The notes: generated by a model from the letters alone, not told the origin. Counted from the stretch's first letter, positions 1-8,549 are shown. The stretch is DNA of 32,380 nt from Plantactinospora alkalitolerans (GCF_015690345.1 NZ_JADPUN010000264.1:1-32380), one strand, 5' to 3'. Translations and numbers: made by a program.

Positions 1-528
1 GGTTTCGCTGGCCACCACCGTGCCCAGGGTGTCCCGACGGTGCAGCTCCAGCACGGCACCCAGCGCCGTACCGCCGACCACCGTCGCCAGCGCGCCCGTG
101 TTGCAGTGGGTGAGCAGACGCGGACGGGCGCCGCACAGCTCGACCAACAGGTCGGCACCCCGGGTGGCCATCGCGGCGGACGCCTCGATCTCCTCGTCCC
201 GGATCGCCAGGGCCTCGGCGAGTACCGCGTCGGCACCCTCCGGCAGCCGGGCCGCCGCCCGCCGGGCGCCCCGGGCCAGGTTGACCGCGGTCGGCCGGGC
301 GGTCTCCAGCAGGCGTACCGCCGCCGCCGGGTCGGGCGACCGGCGCGCGGCCATCGCCACCCCGAGGGCACCGGCCACACCGAGTGCGGGCGCGCCGCGC
401 ACCGCGAGCCGCTGGATCGCCGCCACCAGCTGCTCGACGGTGGTGAGCCGCAGCACCGTGAGCCGGCCCGGCAACGCGGTCTGATCGATGATCTCGACGG
501 CACCGTCAACCCAGTCGATCGTACGCAT
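1..528 (-). CDS. mtnA: S-methyl-5-thioribose-1-phosphate isomerase, N-terminal part (runs off the left edge)
   Basis: The minus frame from ATG 528 is open to the window edge (176 codons). It begins MRTIDWVDGAVEIIDQTALP, the usual opening of MtnA, which isomerises methylthioribose-1-phosphate to methylthioribulose-1-phosphate in the methionine salvage pathway. Visible family motifs are AVRGAPALGVAGA near residues 40-50 and THCNTGALAT at about 140-149, whose Cys142 matches the catalytic cysteine of the family. The catalytic aspartate and the C-terminal Rossmann-like half lie outside the window. The start is supported by a TACCCT -10 box seven bases upstream, which implies a leaderless mRNA. It follows the M48 peptidase gene on the same strand after 71 bp that contain a hairpin, so it is probably transcribed alone. 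The identification is firm; only the 3' part is missing. Confidence 0.93.
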   Translation of the reverse strand, partial: MRTIDWVDGAVEIIDQTALPGRLTVLRLTTVEQLVAAIQRLAVRGAPALGVAGALGVAMAARRSPDPAAAVRLLETARPTAVNLARGARRAAARLPEGADAVLAEALAIRDEEIEASAAMATRGADLLVELCGARPRLLTHCNTGALATVVGGTALGAVLELHRRDTLGTVVASET

Positions 529-535
529 GATCGCC

Positions 536-541
536 AGGGTA
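536..541 (-). promoter_or_regulatory. -10 box of a leaderless mtnA promoter
   Basis: On the minus strand TACCCT (TANNNT form) is followed by seven bases and then the ATG of mtnA at 528. This is the usual arrangement for leaderless actinobacterial mRNAs. No convincing -35 box is visible. Confidence 0.5.
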
Positions 542-574
542 CGACTCCCTGACCAGGTCCGGCGAGCCGAGCGC

Positions 575-595
575 ACCCGGCCCGCCGAGCCGGGT
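575..595 (-). terminator. Hairpin terminator after the M48 peptidase gene
   Basis: ACCCGGC and GCCGGGT form a perfect 7-bp stem with a 7-base loop, starting five bases after the stop of the M48 gene. There is no U-run, as is common for actinobacterial terminators. Confidence 0.5.
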
Positions 596-599
596 CGGT

Positions 600-2450
600 T
601 CAGTCCGCCGAGCCGAACGACTTCAGCGCCTCCAGCAGGGTGTCGCGGCTGTTCTTCTCCAGCAGCTCGCTGCTCCAAGCCTCCTGCAAGGTCAGCCGGC
701 GGCCGTCGTGCAGCACGAGTTCCGCCTTGAGCGGCACCTGCTTGTGCACCGTCGCCGTGGCGAGTTCCTCGAACGGCATGAACTGGTGCCGGCTGGCCAG
801 CTCGGCGATCGGGGCCGACTCGACCAGCTCCCGGAGCCGCTTCGTACCCTTGTCCGCCTTGCCCGGGTTGCCCACGAAGACCAGGCCACGGTTGAGCATC
901 AGCAGGTCGTGGTCGACGCCGTCCACCTTGATGTTGGCGAGCGCGGCGAGCAACCGGGCGCCGCTCGCGTCCGCCCGGCGCTGCACCACCTTTCCGGCCG
1001 CCGGGTCGATGCCGATCGCGGTGAGCCGCGCGACGGCTTCCGGCAGGGTCTGCGGCGCGACGGCCAGCTCGGCGATCTCGGCCAGCGGCATCGGCTGACC
1101 GTTCCGGCCGACGAACCGGGCCGGCTCCGACCAGGAGTGCTGCCAGCGGGCCGCACCGGAGGCGACGGCAGCGCTCTGCAGCAGCGACTCCATCGGCTCC
1201 GCGAACTTCCCGGCCGCCTCCCGGCGGGTCGCGTTCGGAAAGAACTGCTCGGCGAACTCTCCCAGCCGACCGCTCTGCACCAGTTCGAGTACGGCCGGCA
1301 GCCCGGGATCGGGCGTACCGGTGAACCGGCCGAGGGCCCGGAAGACGGCGTCGGCCTGCCGCTGCACTCCGGCGGCGACCATCGCGGCGGTGAACTCCGG
1401 CCAGGGCAGCATGGTCCGGTCCCCGGCGTCGACCACCACCTGCTGGAGGCGCCGGCCGAGCGCGGCGATGTCCGGCAACAGTACCCGGGCCGGTCGGTCG
1501 TCCGAGGCACCGGCGGTGTCCGGTGCGGTCGCGATGATGCCGATCCGTTCGGCGATCGGCGGATGGGTGTCCCAACGGGAGCCGCCGCCCTCGGGCTCGG
1601 CGCCCCGCATCTCGTCCAGCTCCGCCTGGCGGGCGACGATCAGCTCGTTGAATCCGCCGAAGAGGTCGTCCGGAACGAACCCGGCCTGCCAGCCCGGGTG
1701 GACGTACCGCTGGAAGTAGAAGTCCCAGGCCGCGTCGAGGACGGGCAGCTCGCGCAGGGCGGACGCGGCGGCGGCCCGACCGGCGACCTGTACGGAGGAA
1801 CGGTCCGCCTCCAGTTCCTGGCGACGGGACGCGGCGTTGTCGACGAGCAGGTACAGCCGGGAGTATCCCCGGAACACCCAGCCCACCGGGTTACGCGGGC
1901 CGATCCGGCTGATCGTGCCGCCCATCGCCAGCCGGCCCCGGTACGCGACGGCACCGAGCCGGGTGTGCCGGCCCGAGTAGTGGCCCAGCTCGTGCGCGAG
2001 TACGGACCGGATCTGGTCCACCCGCATCGCCTGGAGCAACGGCATTCCGATGTAGAGGATGCGCCGACCGCTGATCAGGCCGAGCAGTTTGGTGTCCTCG
2101 CTCACCGCCGCGTTGACCTCGGGAACCAGCCGGATCTCGTTCGGTACCCGGGTGCCCACCACGGTGGCCAGCTCGTGCACCGTACGCCAGAGTTCCGGCG
2201 CCTGGTCCGGGCCGACGGTGAGCCCCGGCGCGGGTTCCGGCTTGGCCCGGATGGCTTTCCACAGTGCGACGGAGACGGCGCCGACCGTCGCGACGAACAG
2301 CGGAAATGCGATCTTCAGCGCGATCAGGCTGCTCAGCACCGTGCTGAGCCAGATCACCAGGGCCACCGCGCCGCCGAGCTGGACGAGCGCGACGACGTAG
2401 AACCCGGCGAGCATCACCACCGACGCCAGCGCACGGAAAGTGGCGACCAC
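600..2450 (-). CDS. M48 family metallopeptidase, membrane-bound
   Basis: This 616-residue protein resembles HtpX/Ste24-type zinc peptidases. Two hydrophobic segments occupy about residues 5-65. The zinc site HELGH is at 153-157, the third ligand is in the ELEAD motif at 212-216, and the family motif THPPIAERI follows later. The N-terminus should sit in the membrane with the peptidase domain in the cytoplasm; substrates are unknown. I chose GTG 2450 because GGAGGA lies just upstream and the first hydrophobic helix starts there. The frame stays open to 2675, but the extra 75 residues are Arg/Pro/Ala-rich and look non-coding. The C-terminal 250 residues are outside the peptidase core and I do not recognise them. 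The gene is divergent from the PHP gene. Confidence 0.85.
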   Translation of the reverse strand: MVATFRALASVVMLAGFYVVALVQLGGAVALVIWLSTVLSSLIALKIAFPLFVATVGAVSVALWKAIRAKPEPAPGLTVGPDQAPELWRTVHELATVVGTRVPNEIRLVPEVNAAVSEDTKLLGLISGRRILYIGMPLLQAMRVDQIRSVLAHELGHYSGRHTRLGAVAYRGRLAMGGTISRIGPRNPVGWVFRGYSRLYLLVDNAASRRQELEADRSSVQVAGRAAAASALRELPVLDAAWDFYFQRYVHPGWQAGFVPDDLFGGFNELIVARQAELDEMRGAEPEGGGSRWDTHPPIAERIGIIATAPDTAGASDDRPARVLLPDIAALGRRLQQVVVDAGDRTMLPWPEFTAAMVAAGVQRQADAVFRALGRFTGTPDPGLPAVLELVQSGRLGEFAEQFFPNATRREAAGKFAEPMESLLQSAAVASGAARWQHSWSEPARFVGRNGQPMPLAEIAELAVAPQTLPEAVARLTAIGIDPAAGKVVQRRADASGARLLAALANIKVDGVDHDLLMLNRGLVFVGNPGKADKGTKRLRELVESAPIAELASRHQFMPFEELATATVHKQVPLKAELVLHDGRRLTLQEAWSSELLEKNSRDTLLEALKSFGSAD

Positions 2451-2692
2451 GATTCTTCCTCCCCATGAATGCGGCAACCGCCCGTCGGCCGTAGCACTCG
2501 ACGGAGAAAGCGGCGCACGGACAGTACGACGTCGATCTGCGTCCGACAACCCCTTAGCGGCGGACCTCGCCCGGCCGACCGACCAGGTCGGGGCCGTTCC
2601 GAGAAACTCGGCGCGGCCCGACGGCGGTCCCGCGCCCACAGGTACCGGCGCCGCAACGGCGGTGATGCCCGGCATCGACGGCGGAGGGAAAC

Positions 2693-2698
2693 TAGTGT
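2693..2698 (+). promoter_or_regulatory. -10 box of a leaderless promoter for the PHP-domain gene
   Basis: TAGTGT is followed by six bases and the GTG start at 2705, predicting a transcript that begins at or near the start codon. No strong -35 box is seen. The rest of the 254-bp divergent gap to the M48 gene shows nothing recognisable. Confidence 0.5.
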
Positions 2699-2704
2699 GG
2701 CGGT

Positions 2705-3778
2705 GTGACCGACCGCGACCCCCTCGCTGATCTGCGCCGGATCGCCTTTCTGCTGGAGCGTGCGAACGAGGCCAGCTACCGGGTCCGGGCGTTCCGGTCC
2801 GCCGCCAGGACCCTCGCCGAACTGCCCGCCGAGGAACTGGCCGCGCGGGCCGGGGCGGGCACCCTGACCGAGCTGTCCGGTGTCGGTGACGTGACCGCCC
2901 GCACCGTCACCGAATCGCTGCGGGGCGAGGAACCCGTCTACCTGCGCCGGTTGACGGCGACCGAGGGAGTCGACCTGGAGGGTGCCGCCGCAACGCTGCG
3001 GGCCGCGCTCCGCGGCGACTGCCACACCCACTCCGACTGGTCGGACGGCGGTTCGCCGATCGAGGAGATGGCGCTGGCAGCGGTCGACCTGGGGCACGAG
3101 TATCTGGTGCTGACCGACCACTCCCCGCGTCTGAAGGTGGCACGCGGGCTGACCCCGGACCGACTACGCCGGCAACTCGACCACGTCGCCGCGATCAACG
3201 CCGCGCTGCCGGAGGGTTTCCGGATCCTCACCGGCATCGAGGTCGACATCCTCGACGACGGTTCCCTCGACCAGGAGGAGGAGTTGCTCGCCCGGCTGGA
3301 CGTGGTGGTCGGCTCGGTGCACAGCAACCTGCGGGATCCGCAGGCCCGGATGACCCGGCGGATGCTGGCCGCGATCGCCAACCCGCACCTGGACATCCTC
3401 GGCCACTGCACGGGCCGGATGGTCCTGGCCCGGCCGCCGGGGGTGACCGGCGCCGGGGACCGGGGCCACCGCGCCCGTACCCGACCGCCGAGCGAGTTCG
3501 ACGCCGACGCGGTCTTCGCCGCCTGTGCGGAGTACGGCAAGGCCGTGGAGATCAACTCCCGTCCGGAGCGGCAGGACCCGCCGAAGCGGCTGATCCGGCT
3601 GGCGGTGGAGGCCGACTGCCTGTTCGCGATCGACACCGACGCACACGCGCCGGGTCAGCTCGACTGGCAGGGGTTCGGATGCGAACGGGCCGCCCGGTGC
3701 GGCGTACCGGCCGACCGGGTCGTCAACACCTGGCCGGCCGAGCAACTGCTGGACTGGACCGCCTCACACCCGGACTGA
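2705..3778 (+). CDS. PHP domain phosphoesterase with PolX-type helix-hairpin-helix N-terminus
   Basis: This protein has 357 residues. The first 80 resemble the helix-hairpin-helix domain of family X polymerases (ANEASYRVRAFRSAARTL at 20-37, then LSGVGDVTA at 57-65). A full PHP metal-binding domain follows: DCHTHSDWSD at 105-114, TDHS at 137-140, GIEVDI at 177-182, GSVHS at 203-207, LGHCTGR at 232-238 and DTDAHAP at 310-316. In bacterial PolX the polymerase core lies between these two parts; here it is absent. The likely activity is metal-dependent phosphoester hydrolysis, perhaps on DNA ends, but the substrate is inferred. Its 3' end overlaps the convergent EamA gene by 15 bp. Confidence 0.85.
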   Translation: MTDRDPLADLRRIAFLLERANEASYRVRAFRSAARTLAELPAEELAARAGAGTLTELSGVGDVTARTVTESLRGEEPVYLRRLTATEGVDLEGAAATLRAALRGDCHTHSDWSDGGSPIEEMALAAVDLGHEYLVLTDHSPRLKVARGLTPDRLRRQLDHVAAINAALPEGFRILTGIEVDILDDGSLDQEEELLARLDVVVGSVHSNLRDPQARMTRRMLAAIANPHLDILGHCTGRMVLARPPGVTGAGDRGHRARTRPPSEFDADAVFAACAEYGKAVEINSRPERQDPPKRLIRLAVEADCLFAIDTDAHAPGQLDWQGFGCERAARCGVPADRVVNTWPAEQLLDWTASHPD

Positions 3779-4738
3779 TTCGCTCAGCGGCGCCATCGGA
3801 GTCGGGATCTCCCGGCGGCGCCGCCGAGTGCCGATCATGCCCTGCGATACCGCCACGCCGAGCAGCACGATCGCCGCGCCCGCCGGCTGGTACCAGGCGA
3901 GGTGCTCGTTCAGCGCGACGACTCCGATCAGCACCGCGAAGATCGGGATGACGTAGGTGACCGTCGAGGCGGTGCTCGCCCCGGCCAGCCGGATGTTGCG
4001 CATGTTGATCACGAAGGCCAGGCCGGTGCCGAGCGCACCCAGCGCCAGGACACTGGCGATCACCTCGCCGGAGAGCCGGGTCGGGACCGGCGGGGCGCCG
4101 GCGATCAGCGGCGCGACGATCGCGAGCTGCGCCGTCGCCATCAGCAGCTGCCCGGCGGAGAGCGCGAGGCCGGATTCGGGTCGGCCGGCGAAGAACCGCT
4201 TCTGGTACGGAATCGCCACGCCGTAACACGCCGCCGCCGCGAGGCAGAGCAGTTGCCCGGTGAAGTGGGCACCGCCGATGCCCTGCCACACGCCGAGCAC
4301 CACCAGCACCCCGACGAAGCCCAGCCCCAGGCCGACGCCCCGGCGGGCGGTCATCCGCTCGGTCCGGAACACCAGCACCGCCAGCGGCAGTACCACCAGT
4401 GGGGTGGTCGCGTTCCAGATCCCGGCGAGCATCGACGACACCCGCTGTTCGCCGTACCCGAAGAGGGTGAACGGCAGTGCGATTCCGATCGCCGCGTACG
4501 CCGTGCTGTGCAGCCACAACTTCGGGTCCCGGGGCAGCCGCTCGCGGAGGATCGCCAGCACCACCAGCAGGGTGATCGCGCCCGCGCCGACCCGGCCCAG
4601 GGTGACGTAGACCGGGTGCATCTCCCGGATACCGACCTTGATGAAGAGGAAGCTCGATCCCCAGATGGCGGCGAGCGCGAAGAAGCCCGGCAACCAGGCC
4701 CGGAAGGCAACTTTGTCAGGAGTGGCAAGGGCAGTCAC
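3764..4738 (-). CDS. EamA/DMT family transporter
   Basis: This 324-residue, strongly hydrophobic protein has about ten predicted membrane helices in two EamA repeats. The first begins FFALAAIWGSSFLFIKVGIR, and the sequence ALGALGTGLAFVINMRN belongs to the second repeat. Family members export amino acids, nucleobases or other metabolites; the substrate cannot be read from sequence. I start it at GTG 4738, just before the first helix. GTG 4747 is an equally possible start, and the upstream frame to 4909 lacks membrane-protein character. There is no clear ribosome binding site or -10 box. The gene is convergent with the PHP gene and divergent from the Uma2 gene. Confidence 0.85.
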   Translation of the reverse strand: MTALATPDKVAFRAWLPGFFALAAIWGSSFLFIKVGIREMHPVYVTLGRVGAGAITLLVVLAILRERLPRDPKLWLHSTAYAAIGIALPFTLFGYGEQRVSSMLAGIWNATTPLVVLPLAVLVFRTERMTARRGVGLGLGFVGVLVVLGVWQGIGGAHFTGQLLCLAAAACYGVAIPYQKRFFAGRPESGLALSAGQLLMATAQLAIVAPLIAGAPPVPTRLSGEVIASVLALGALGTGLAFVINMRNIRLAGASTASTVTYVIPIFAVLIGVVALNEHLAWYQPAGAAIVLLGVAVSQGMIGTRRRRREIPTPMAPLSESVRV

Positions 4739-4854
4739 TCCTGACACTCTGCAACAGGGGTCCGACAATGTCCCGCGACTTTCCGGTCCTCGTGTCGGAC
4801 GACACACGCCGCAGGACGGGGTTGGTACCGTCGAGTGCGTCGAGGAGGTGACCC

Positions 4855-5451
4855 ATGGCGATGCCGGCCCAGCTCGATCCGCTTGTCGATTTCGACGGCA
4901 TGTGGACAACCCAGCTCGCCGACCGCTATCTTCCGCTGCCGGAACTGCCTACCGCACGTTACGAGTGCATCAACGGAAGGTTAGTGATGGCCCCGGCAGA
5001 AGTCGGCGCCAACAGCTACGGAGAGATGGCCCTCGCCCACCTGCTCCGACCCACGGCCCAGGCCGCTGGGTTCTACGTCTAGGGGCCGGTCAACCTCACG
5101 TTCGAGCTGAAGCAGTGGATCCAGCCGGACGTCACGATCCTGCACGCGCTTCCGCAGACCGACGAGGAGGACAAGTGGGTGCCGGTCCGGCTCTGCACCC
5201 TGGCGATCGAGTTCGTCTCCGCCGGCAGCCGGAAGCAGAACTTCGTCGACAAGCCGCGACGATGTGCCGAGGGCGGTGTTCCGTACTTCATGCGGGTGGA
5301 GATCGTCCGACGGCTCCGGCACGCCTCCGTCGAGGTCTTCACCCTGGTCGACGGCGAGTACCAGCGCACCGCCGAGGCGGTCGCCGGGCAGCGACTCCGG
5401 GCCGACCACCCGTTCGAGATCGACTTCGATCCGCGCGAACTGCTGCCCTGA
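4855..5451 (+). pseudogene. Uma2-family (PD-(D/E)XK-like) endonuclease gene interrupted by an in-frame amber codon
   Basis: A Uma2-type reading frame of 199 codons starts at ATG 4855 behind AGGAGGTGA, a near-ideal ribosome binding site. It reads RYECINGRLVMAPAEVGANS, then GFYV, and hits TAG at 5080-5082. The same frame continues without a gap as GPVNLTFELKQWIQPDVTIL and further Uma2-like sequence (LAIEFVSAGSRKQNFVDKPR, GVPYFMRVEI) to the stop at 5451. Total length fits the family, and most Uma2 proteins would have a sense codon here; Tyr (TAC/TAT) is one substitution away. The 75-residue N-terminal fragment lacks the catalytic core. It is therefore a recent nonsense pseudogene, a sequencing error or, less likely, a readthrough gene. 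The function of Uma2 proteins is itself poorly known. Confidence 0.8.
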
Positions 5452-5510
5452 TCCAGTCCCGGCGCGGCACTATCCGTGGGGTGGACCGTAATACCTGCCG
5501 GTAACACGGA

Positions 5511-5539
5511 TGAACGGGACGGCACGGATCACGTAGGGT
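5511..5539 (+). promoter_or_regulatory. Promoter of the DUF885 gene (leaderless)
   Basis: TGAACG (5511-5516) and TAGGGT (5534-5539) are separated by 17 bp. The GTG start follows six bases later at 5546. Confidence 0.5.
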
Positions 5540-5545
5540 CGTGCC

Positions 5546-7216
5546 GTGGGAAGAATCAACGAGCTGGCCGACCGCTACGTCGACGACTGGGCGCGACTCA
5601 ATCCGACCGGCGCCACCTTCGTCGGCATCGGCGGACACGACGACCAACTCGGGGATCTCTCACCCGACGGTTTCGCCGCCCAGGCCGACCTGACCCGGCG
5701 TACGCTCACCGCGCTCGACGCCACCGAGCCGGACTCCGAGGCGGAACGGACCGCCAAGGAGGCGATGCAGGAGCGACTGAACCTGGAACTCGCCAGGTAC
5801 GACGCCGGCGAGTCGACCAGCGAACTCAACGTCATCGCCAGCGGGCTGCACGAACTCCGGCAGGTCTTCGACCTGATGCCGACCGAGGGCGCGGAGGCGG
5901 TCGGTAACATCGCCGCCCGGCTCGGCCTGTTCGCCGGGGCGGTGGAGGCGTACAAGACGACGCTGCGTACCGCCGCCGAGGCGGGCCACGTCAGTTCCCA
6001 GGCCCAGATCGTCGAGGTCGCCAAGCAGTGTGACGTCTGGACCGACCCGGACGGCGACAACTTCTTCCACGCTCTGGTCGAGCGGCTGCCCGCCGATGGT
6101 GCCCTCGCCGCCGAACTGCGTCGGGGAGCGGCCGCCGCCACCGCCTCGACCGCACAGTTCGGGCGCTTCCTGCGGGAGGAACTCGCTCCCCTCGGCCGGA
6201 CCAAGCAGGCCGCCGGCCTTGAGCGGTACGAACTCGCCTCGCAGTACTTCCTCGGCGCGAAGATCGACCTCGCGGAGACGTACGCCTGGGGGTTCGAGGA
6301 ACTGGCCCGGCTGGAGGCCGAGATGCGCGCGGTCGCGGCGGAGATCGCCGGGCCGGGCGCCAGCGTCGACGACGCGGTGCGGGCGCTGGACGCCGACCCG
6401 GCGCGCCAAATCCAGGGCAAGGAGGCGTTCCGGGACTGGATGCAGGCGCTCGCCGACAAGGCGATAGCCGAACTGCACGGCACCCACTTCGACATCCCGG
6501 AACAGGTACGCCGGATCGAGTGCTGCCTGGCGCCGACCAGCGACGGCGGGATCTACTACACCGGCCCGAGCGAGGACTTCTCCCGACCCGGCCGGATGTG
6601 GTGGGCGGTGCCGCAGGGCATCACCGAGTTCTCCACCTGGCGCGAGGTGACCACGGTCTTCCACGAGGGCGTACCCGGTCATCACCTCCAGGTGGCCCAG
6701 ACCCAGGTCCGCGCCGACCTGCTCAACCGCTGGCAGCGGCTGCTCTCCTGGTCGTCGGGACACGGCGAGGGCTGGGCGCTGTACTCGGAACGCCTGATGG
6801 ACGAGCTGGGTTACCTCGCCGATCCGGGCGACAAGCTCGGCATGCTCGACGGGCAGGCGTTCCGGGCCGCCCGGGTGATCGTCGACATCGGCATGCACCT
6901 GGAGTTGGAGATCCCGCAGAACAACCAGTTCGGATTCCACCCGGGCGAGCGGTGGACCCCGGAGCTGGGTTGGGAGTTCATGCGGGCGCACTGCCGGGTG
7001 CCGGACGAGAACCTGCGCTTCGAGCTGAACCGCTACCTGGGCTGGCCGGGGCAGGCACCGTCGTACAAGGTGGGCGAGCGGATCTGGTTGCAGGCCCGGG
7101 CGGACGCCAAGGCCCGCAAGGGAGCCGACTTCGACCTCAAGGAGTTCCACCGCGCAGCGCTCGACCTGGGCTCGATCGGCCTGGATCCGCTGCGGTCAGC
7201 GCTGGCCCGCATCTAG
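5546..7216 (+). CDS. DUF885 domain protein, predicted zinc-dependent hydrolase
   Basis: This 556-residue protein has the DUF885 architecture: a largely helical body and a C-terminal region with the signature HEGVPGHHLQ. His373, Glu374 and His379 form the HExxxGH metal-site motif, and GHGEGWALYSE, which normally supplies a further ligand, follows. Family members are thought to be metallopeptidases or related hydrolases, but I know of no firm substrate for this subgroup. No signal peptide is visible, so it should be cytoplasmic. GTG 5546 is chosen from the -10 box six bases upstream and the fit of GRINELADRYVDDWARLNP to the family N-terminus. It ends 20 bp from the convergent reductase gene. 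Confidence 0.88.
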   Translation: MGRINELADRYVDDWARLNPTGATFVGIGGHDDQLGDLSPDGFAAQADLTRRTLTALDATEPDSEAERTAKEAMQERLNLELARYDAGESTSELNVIASGLHELRQVFDLMPTEGAEAVGNIAARLGLFAGAVEAYKTTLRTAAEAGHVSSQAQIVEVAKQCDVWTDPDGDNFFHALVERLPADGALAAELRRGAAAATASTAQFGRFLREELAPLGRTKQAAGLERYELASQYFLGAKIDLAETYAWGFEELARLEAEMRAVAAEIAGPGASVDDAVRALDADPARQIQGKEAFRDWMQALADKAIAELHGTHFDIPEQVRRIECCLAPTSDGGIYYTGPSEDFSRPGRMWWAVPQGITEFSTWREVTTVFHEGVPGHHLQVAQTQVRADLLNRWQRLLSWSSGHGEGWALYSERLMDELGYLADPGDKLGMLDGQAFRAARVIVDIGMHLELEIPQNNQFGFHPGERWTPELGWEFMRAHCRVPDENLRFELNRYLGWPGQAPSYKVGERIWLQARADAKARKGADFDLKEFHRAALDLGSIGLDPLRSALARI

Positions 7217-7236
7217 ATCATCAGGTACGCGGCGGG

Positions 7237-7800
7237 TCAGGCGGCAGCGGCCGCCGGCTCGTACGTCAGCAGAAGCGCACCCGACGTGAACTGCCGGGTG
7301 CCGGTCAGCCGCAGGTTGGTGCGCGGGTACCGACCGTCGAACAGGCGCGTGCCGCCGCCGAGCAGCACCGGGTTGACGACGAGGCGGTACTCGTCGATCA
7401 CGCCGAGCCCGGCGGCGGCGCTCGCGGCCCGGCCGCCCGCGAAGAGCGCGATGTCCCGGCTGCTCTGCCGCTTCAGTTCGGTGATCGCGGCGGCGGGGTC
7501 GCGGTCGAGGACGTGGGAGTTGTGCCAGTCGCTGTGTTCGAGGGTGCGGGACAGCACGTACTTGGGCAGTTCGTGCATCCGGCGCACCTGGACAGGTGAG
7601 GCTTCCGGCCCGGCGTTCGGCCAGTAACCCGCCAACTCCTCGAAGGCCACCCGCCCGAACATCATGCCGTCGATGTCGCCCAGCAGGTCATCGAGGTACC
7701 GCTGGAACTCCTCGTCCGAGAAGTGCCAGTCGATCTCGCCGTCGGCGTCGTTGACGTAGCCGTCCAACGACACGTTGATGTGCAGAAAGAGTCGTCCCAC
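7237..7800 (-). CDS. RibD C-terminal/dihydrofolate reductase-like protein
   Basis: This 187-residue protein belongs to the dihydrofolate reductase-like superfamily. It begins LFLHINVSLDGYVNDADGE, followed by MMFGRVAFEEL, and has the nucleotide-binding stretch ALFAGGRAASAAAGLGVIDE and the family ending VNPVLLGGGTRLFDG. These soluble proteins are NAD(P)H-dependent reductases by homology; physiological substrates are mostly unknown and it is unlikely to be the housekeeping FolA. GTG 7800 has GGAGG five bases upstream. The gene is divergent from a TetR gene with two operator-like palindromes between them, so it is a likely target of that repressor. Confidence 0.87.
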   Translation of the reverse strand: MGRLFLHINVSLDGYVNDADGEIDWHFSDEEFQRYLDDLLGDIDGMMFGRVAFEELAGYWPNAGPEASPVQVRRMHELPKYVLSRTLEHSDWHNSHVLDRDPAAAITELKRQSSRDIALFAGGRAASAAAGLGVIDEYRLVVNPVLLGGGTRLFDGRYPRTNLRLTGTRQFTSGALLLTYEPAAAAA

Positions 7801-7825
7801 GGGTGCCTCCAGTGGCTCGGGCCCA

Positions 7826-7847
7826 TTTTTGGTCAGACGACCAAAAA
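7826..7847. promoter_or_regulatory. Operator-like palindrome O1 (TetR type)
   Basis: TTTTTGGTC, four bases (AGAC), then GACCAAAAA: a perfect 9-bp inverted repeat of 22 bp total. It lies 26 bp upstream of the reductase start, between the divergent reductase and TetR genes. Confidence 0.75.
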
Positions 7848-7866
7848 CGTGCCCACAAGCTATCTC

Positions 7867-7888
7867 TTCTTGGACGAGTGGTCAAGAA
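7867..7888. promoter_or_regulatory. Operator-like palindrome O2 (TetR type)
   Basis: This second 22-bp imperfect palindrome has outer arms TTCTTG and CAAGAA plus inner C/G pairs. It shares the pattern TTnTTGGnC with O1, is centred 41 bp from it (about four helical turns), and overlaps the -35 box of the TetR gene. It suggests autorepression. Confidence 0.6.
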
Positions 7889-7900
7889 ATGACGTAGCAT
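7870..7900 (+). promoter_or_regulatory. Promoter of the TetR gene at 7907 (leaderless)
   Basis: TTGGAC (7870-7875), a 19-bp spacer and TAGCAT (7895-7900), with ATG six bases further on. Confidence 0.55.
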
Positions 7901-7906
7901 CGCGTC

Positions 7907-8518
7907 ATGGCACGCACCGGCCGACCCCGCTCCTTCGACGACAGGCAGGTCATCGAGGCCGCCAAGGAGGTCTTCTGGCAGCGCGGATATACCCGCACGT
8001 CGATGCGTGAGCTCAAGAACGAGCTCGGCGTCCTGCCCGGCAGTCTTCATGGAGCCTTCGGCGACAAGCACACGTTCTTCCTCCGGGCGCTCGAGCGGTA
8101 CGCCGAGGATGCGCGCGAGGCCGCCACGGCGCTCCGGGTGGACGGGCCGGCGCTGTCGCGCGTGCGCCAGTTCCTCACCGAGGCGCTCGACGCGGCGAGG
8201 TCCGCGCCAGGGCGCGGCTGCATGCTCGGTAACACCGCCGCCGAAGTGCTACCCGAGGATGAGGAGGCTGGCCGGATCATCCGGCGGGCATTCGGTGAAC
8301 TGGAGGCCGCCCTCGAGGAGGCACTGATCAACGCACGGCGGGCCGGCGAGGTCCGCGCCGACGTGGACTGCGGCGCGTACGCCCGGCTGCTGCTCGCGCT
8401 CCTGCAGGGACTGCACGTCATTGCCCGGGTGGAGCGCGACCCGCGACGGCTCGATGATGCCATCGACGCGGCTCTCGCAGCCATCACGGCGTCAGGTGCT
8501 GACGCTCGACCTCTGTGA
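7907..8518 (+). CDS. TetR/AcrR family transcriptional regulator
   Basis: This 203-residue protein starts ARTGRPRSFDDRQVIEAAKE and has a TetR helix-turn-helix at about residues 30-52 (TSMRELKNELGVLPGSLHGAF), where GSLHGAF is the recognition-helix end. The rest is an all-helical ligand-binding domain that I cannot assign to an effector. It should bind as a dimer to O1 and O2 in the gap before it, repressing itself and the divergent reductase-like gene. The leaderless promoter supports ATG 7907. Its 3' end is 31 bp from the convergent second TetR gene. Confidence 0.9.
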   Translation: MARTGRPRSFDDRQVIEAAKEVFWQRGYTRTSMRELKNELGVLPGSLHGAFGDKHTFFLRALERYAEDAREAATALRVDGPALSRVRQFLTEALDAARSAPGRGCMLGNTAAEVLPEDEEAGRIIRRAFGELEAALEEALINARRAGEVRADVDCGAYARLLLALLQGLHVIARVERDPRRLDDAIDAALAAITASGADARPL

Positions 8519-8549
8519 GGCCAGCCCTCGTCAACAGCGCCTGAAACTG

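Noticed and set aside
708-2468. A 586-codon plus-strand frame opposite the M48 peptidase gene
   Set aside because: The minus strand has the HELGH zinc site and membrane helices; the plus-strand product has low-complexity Arg/Gly/Pro/Asp composition.
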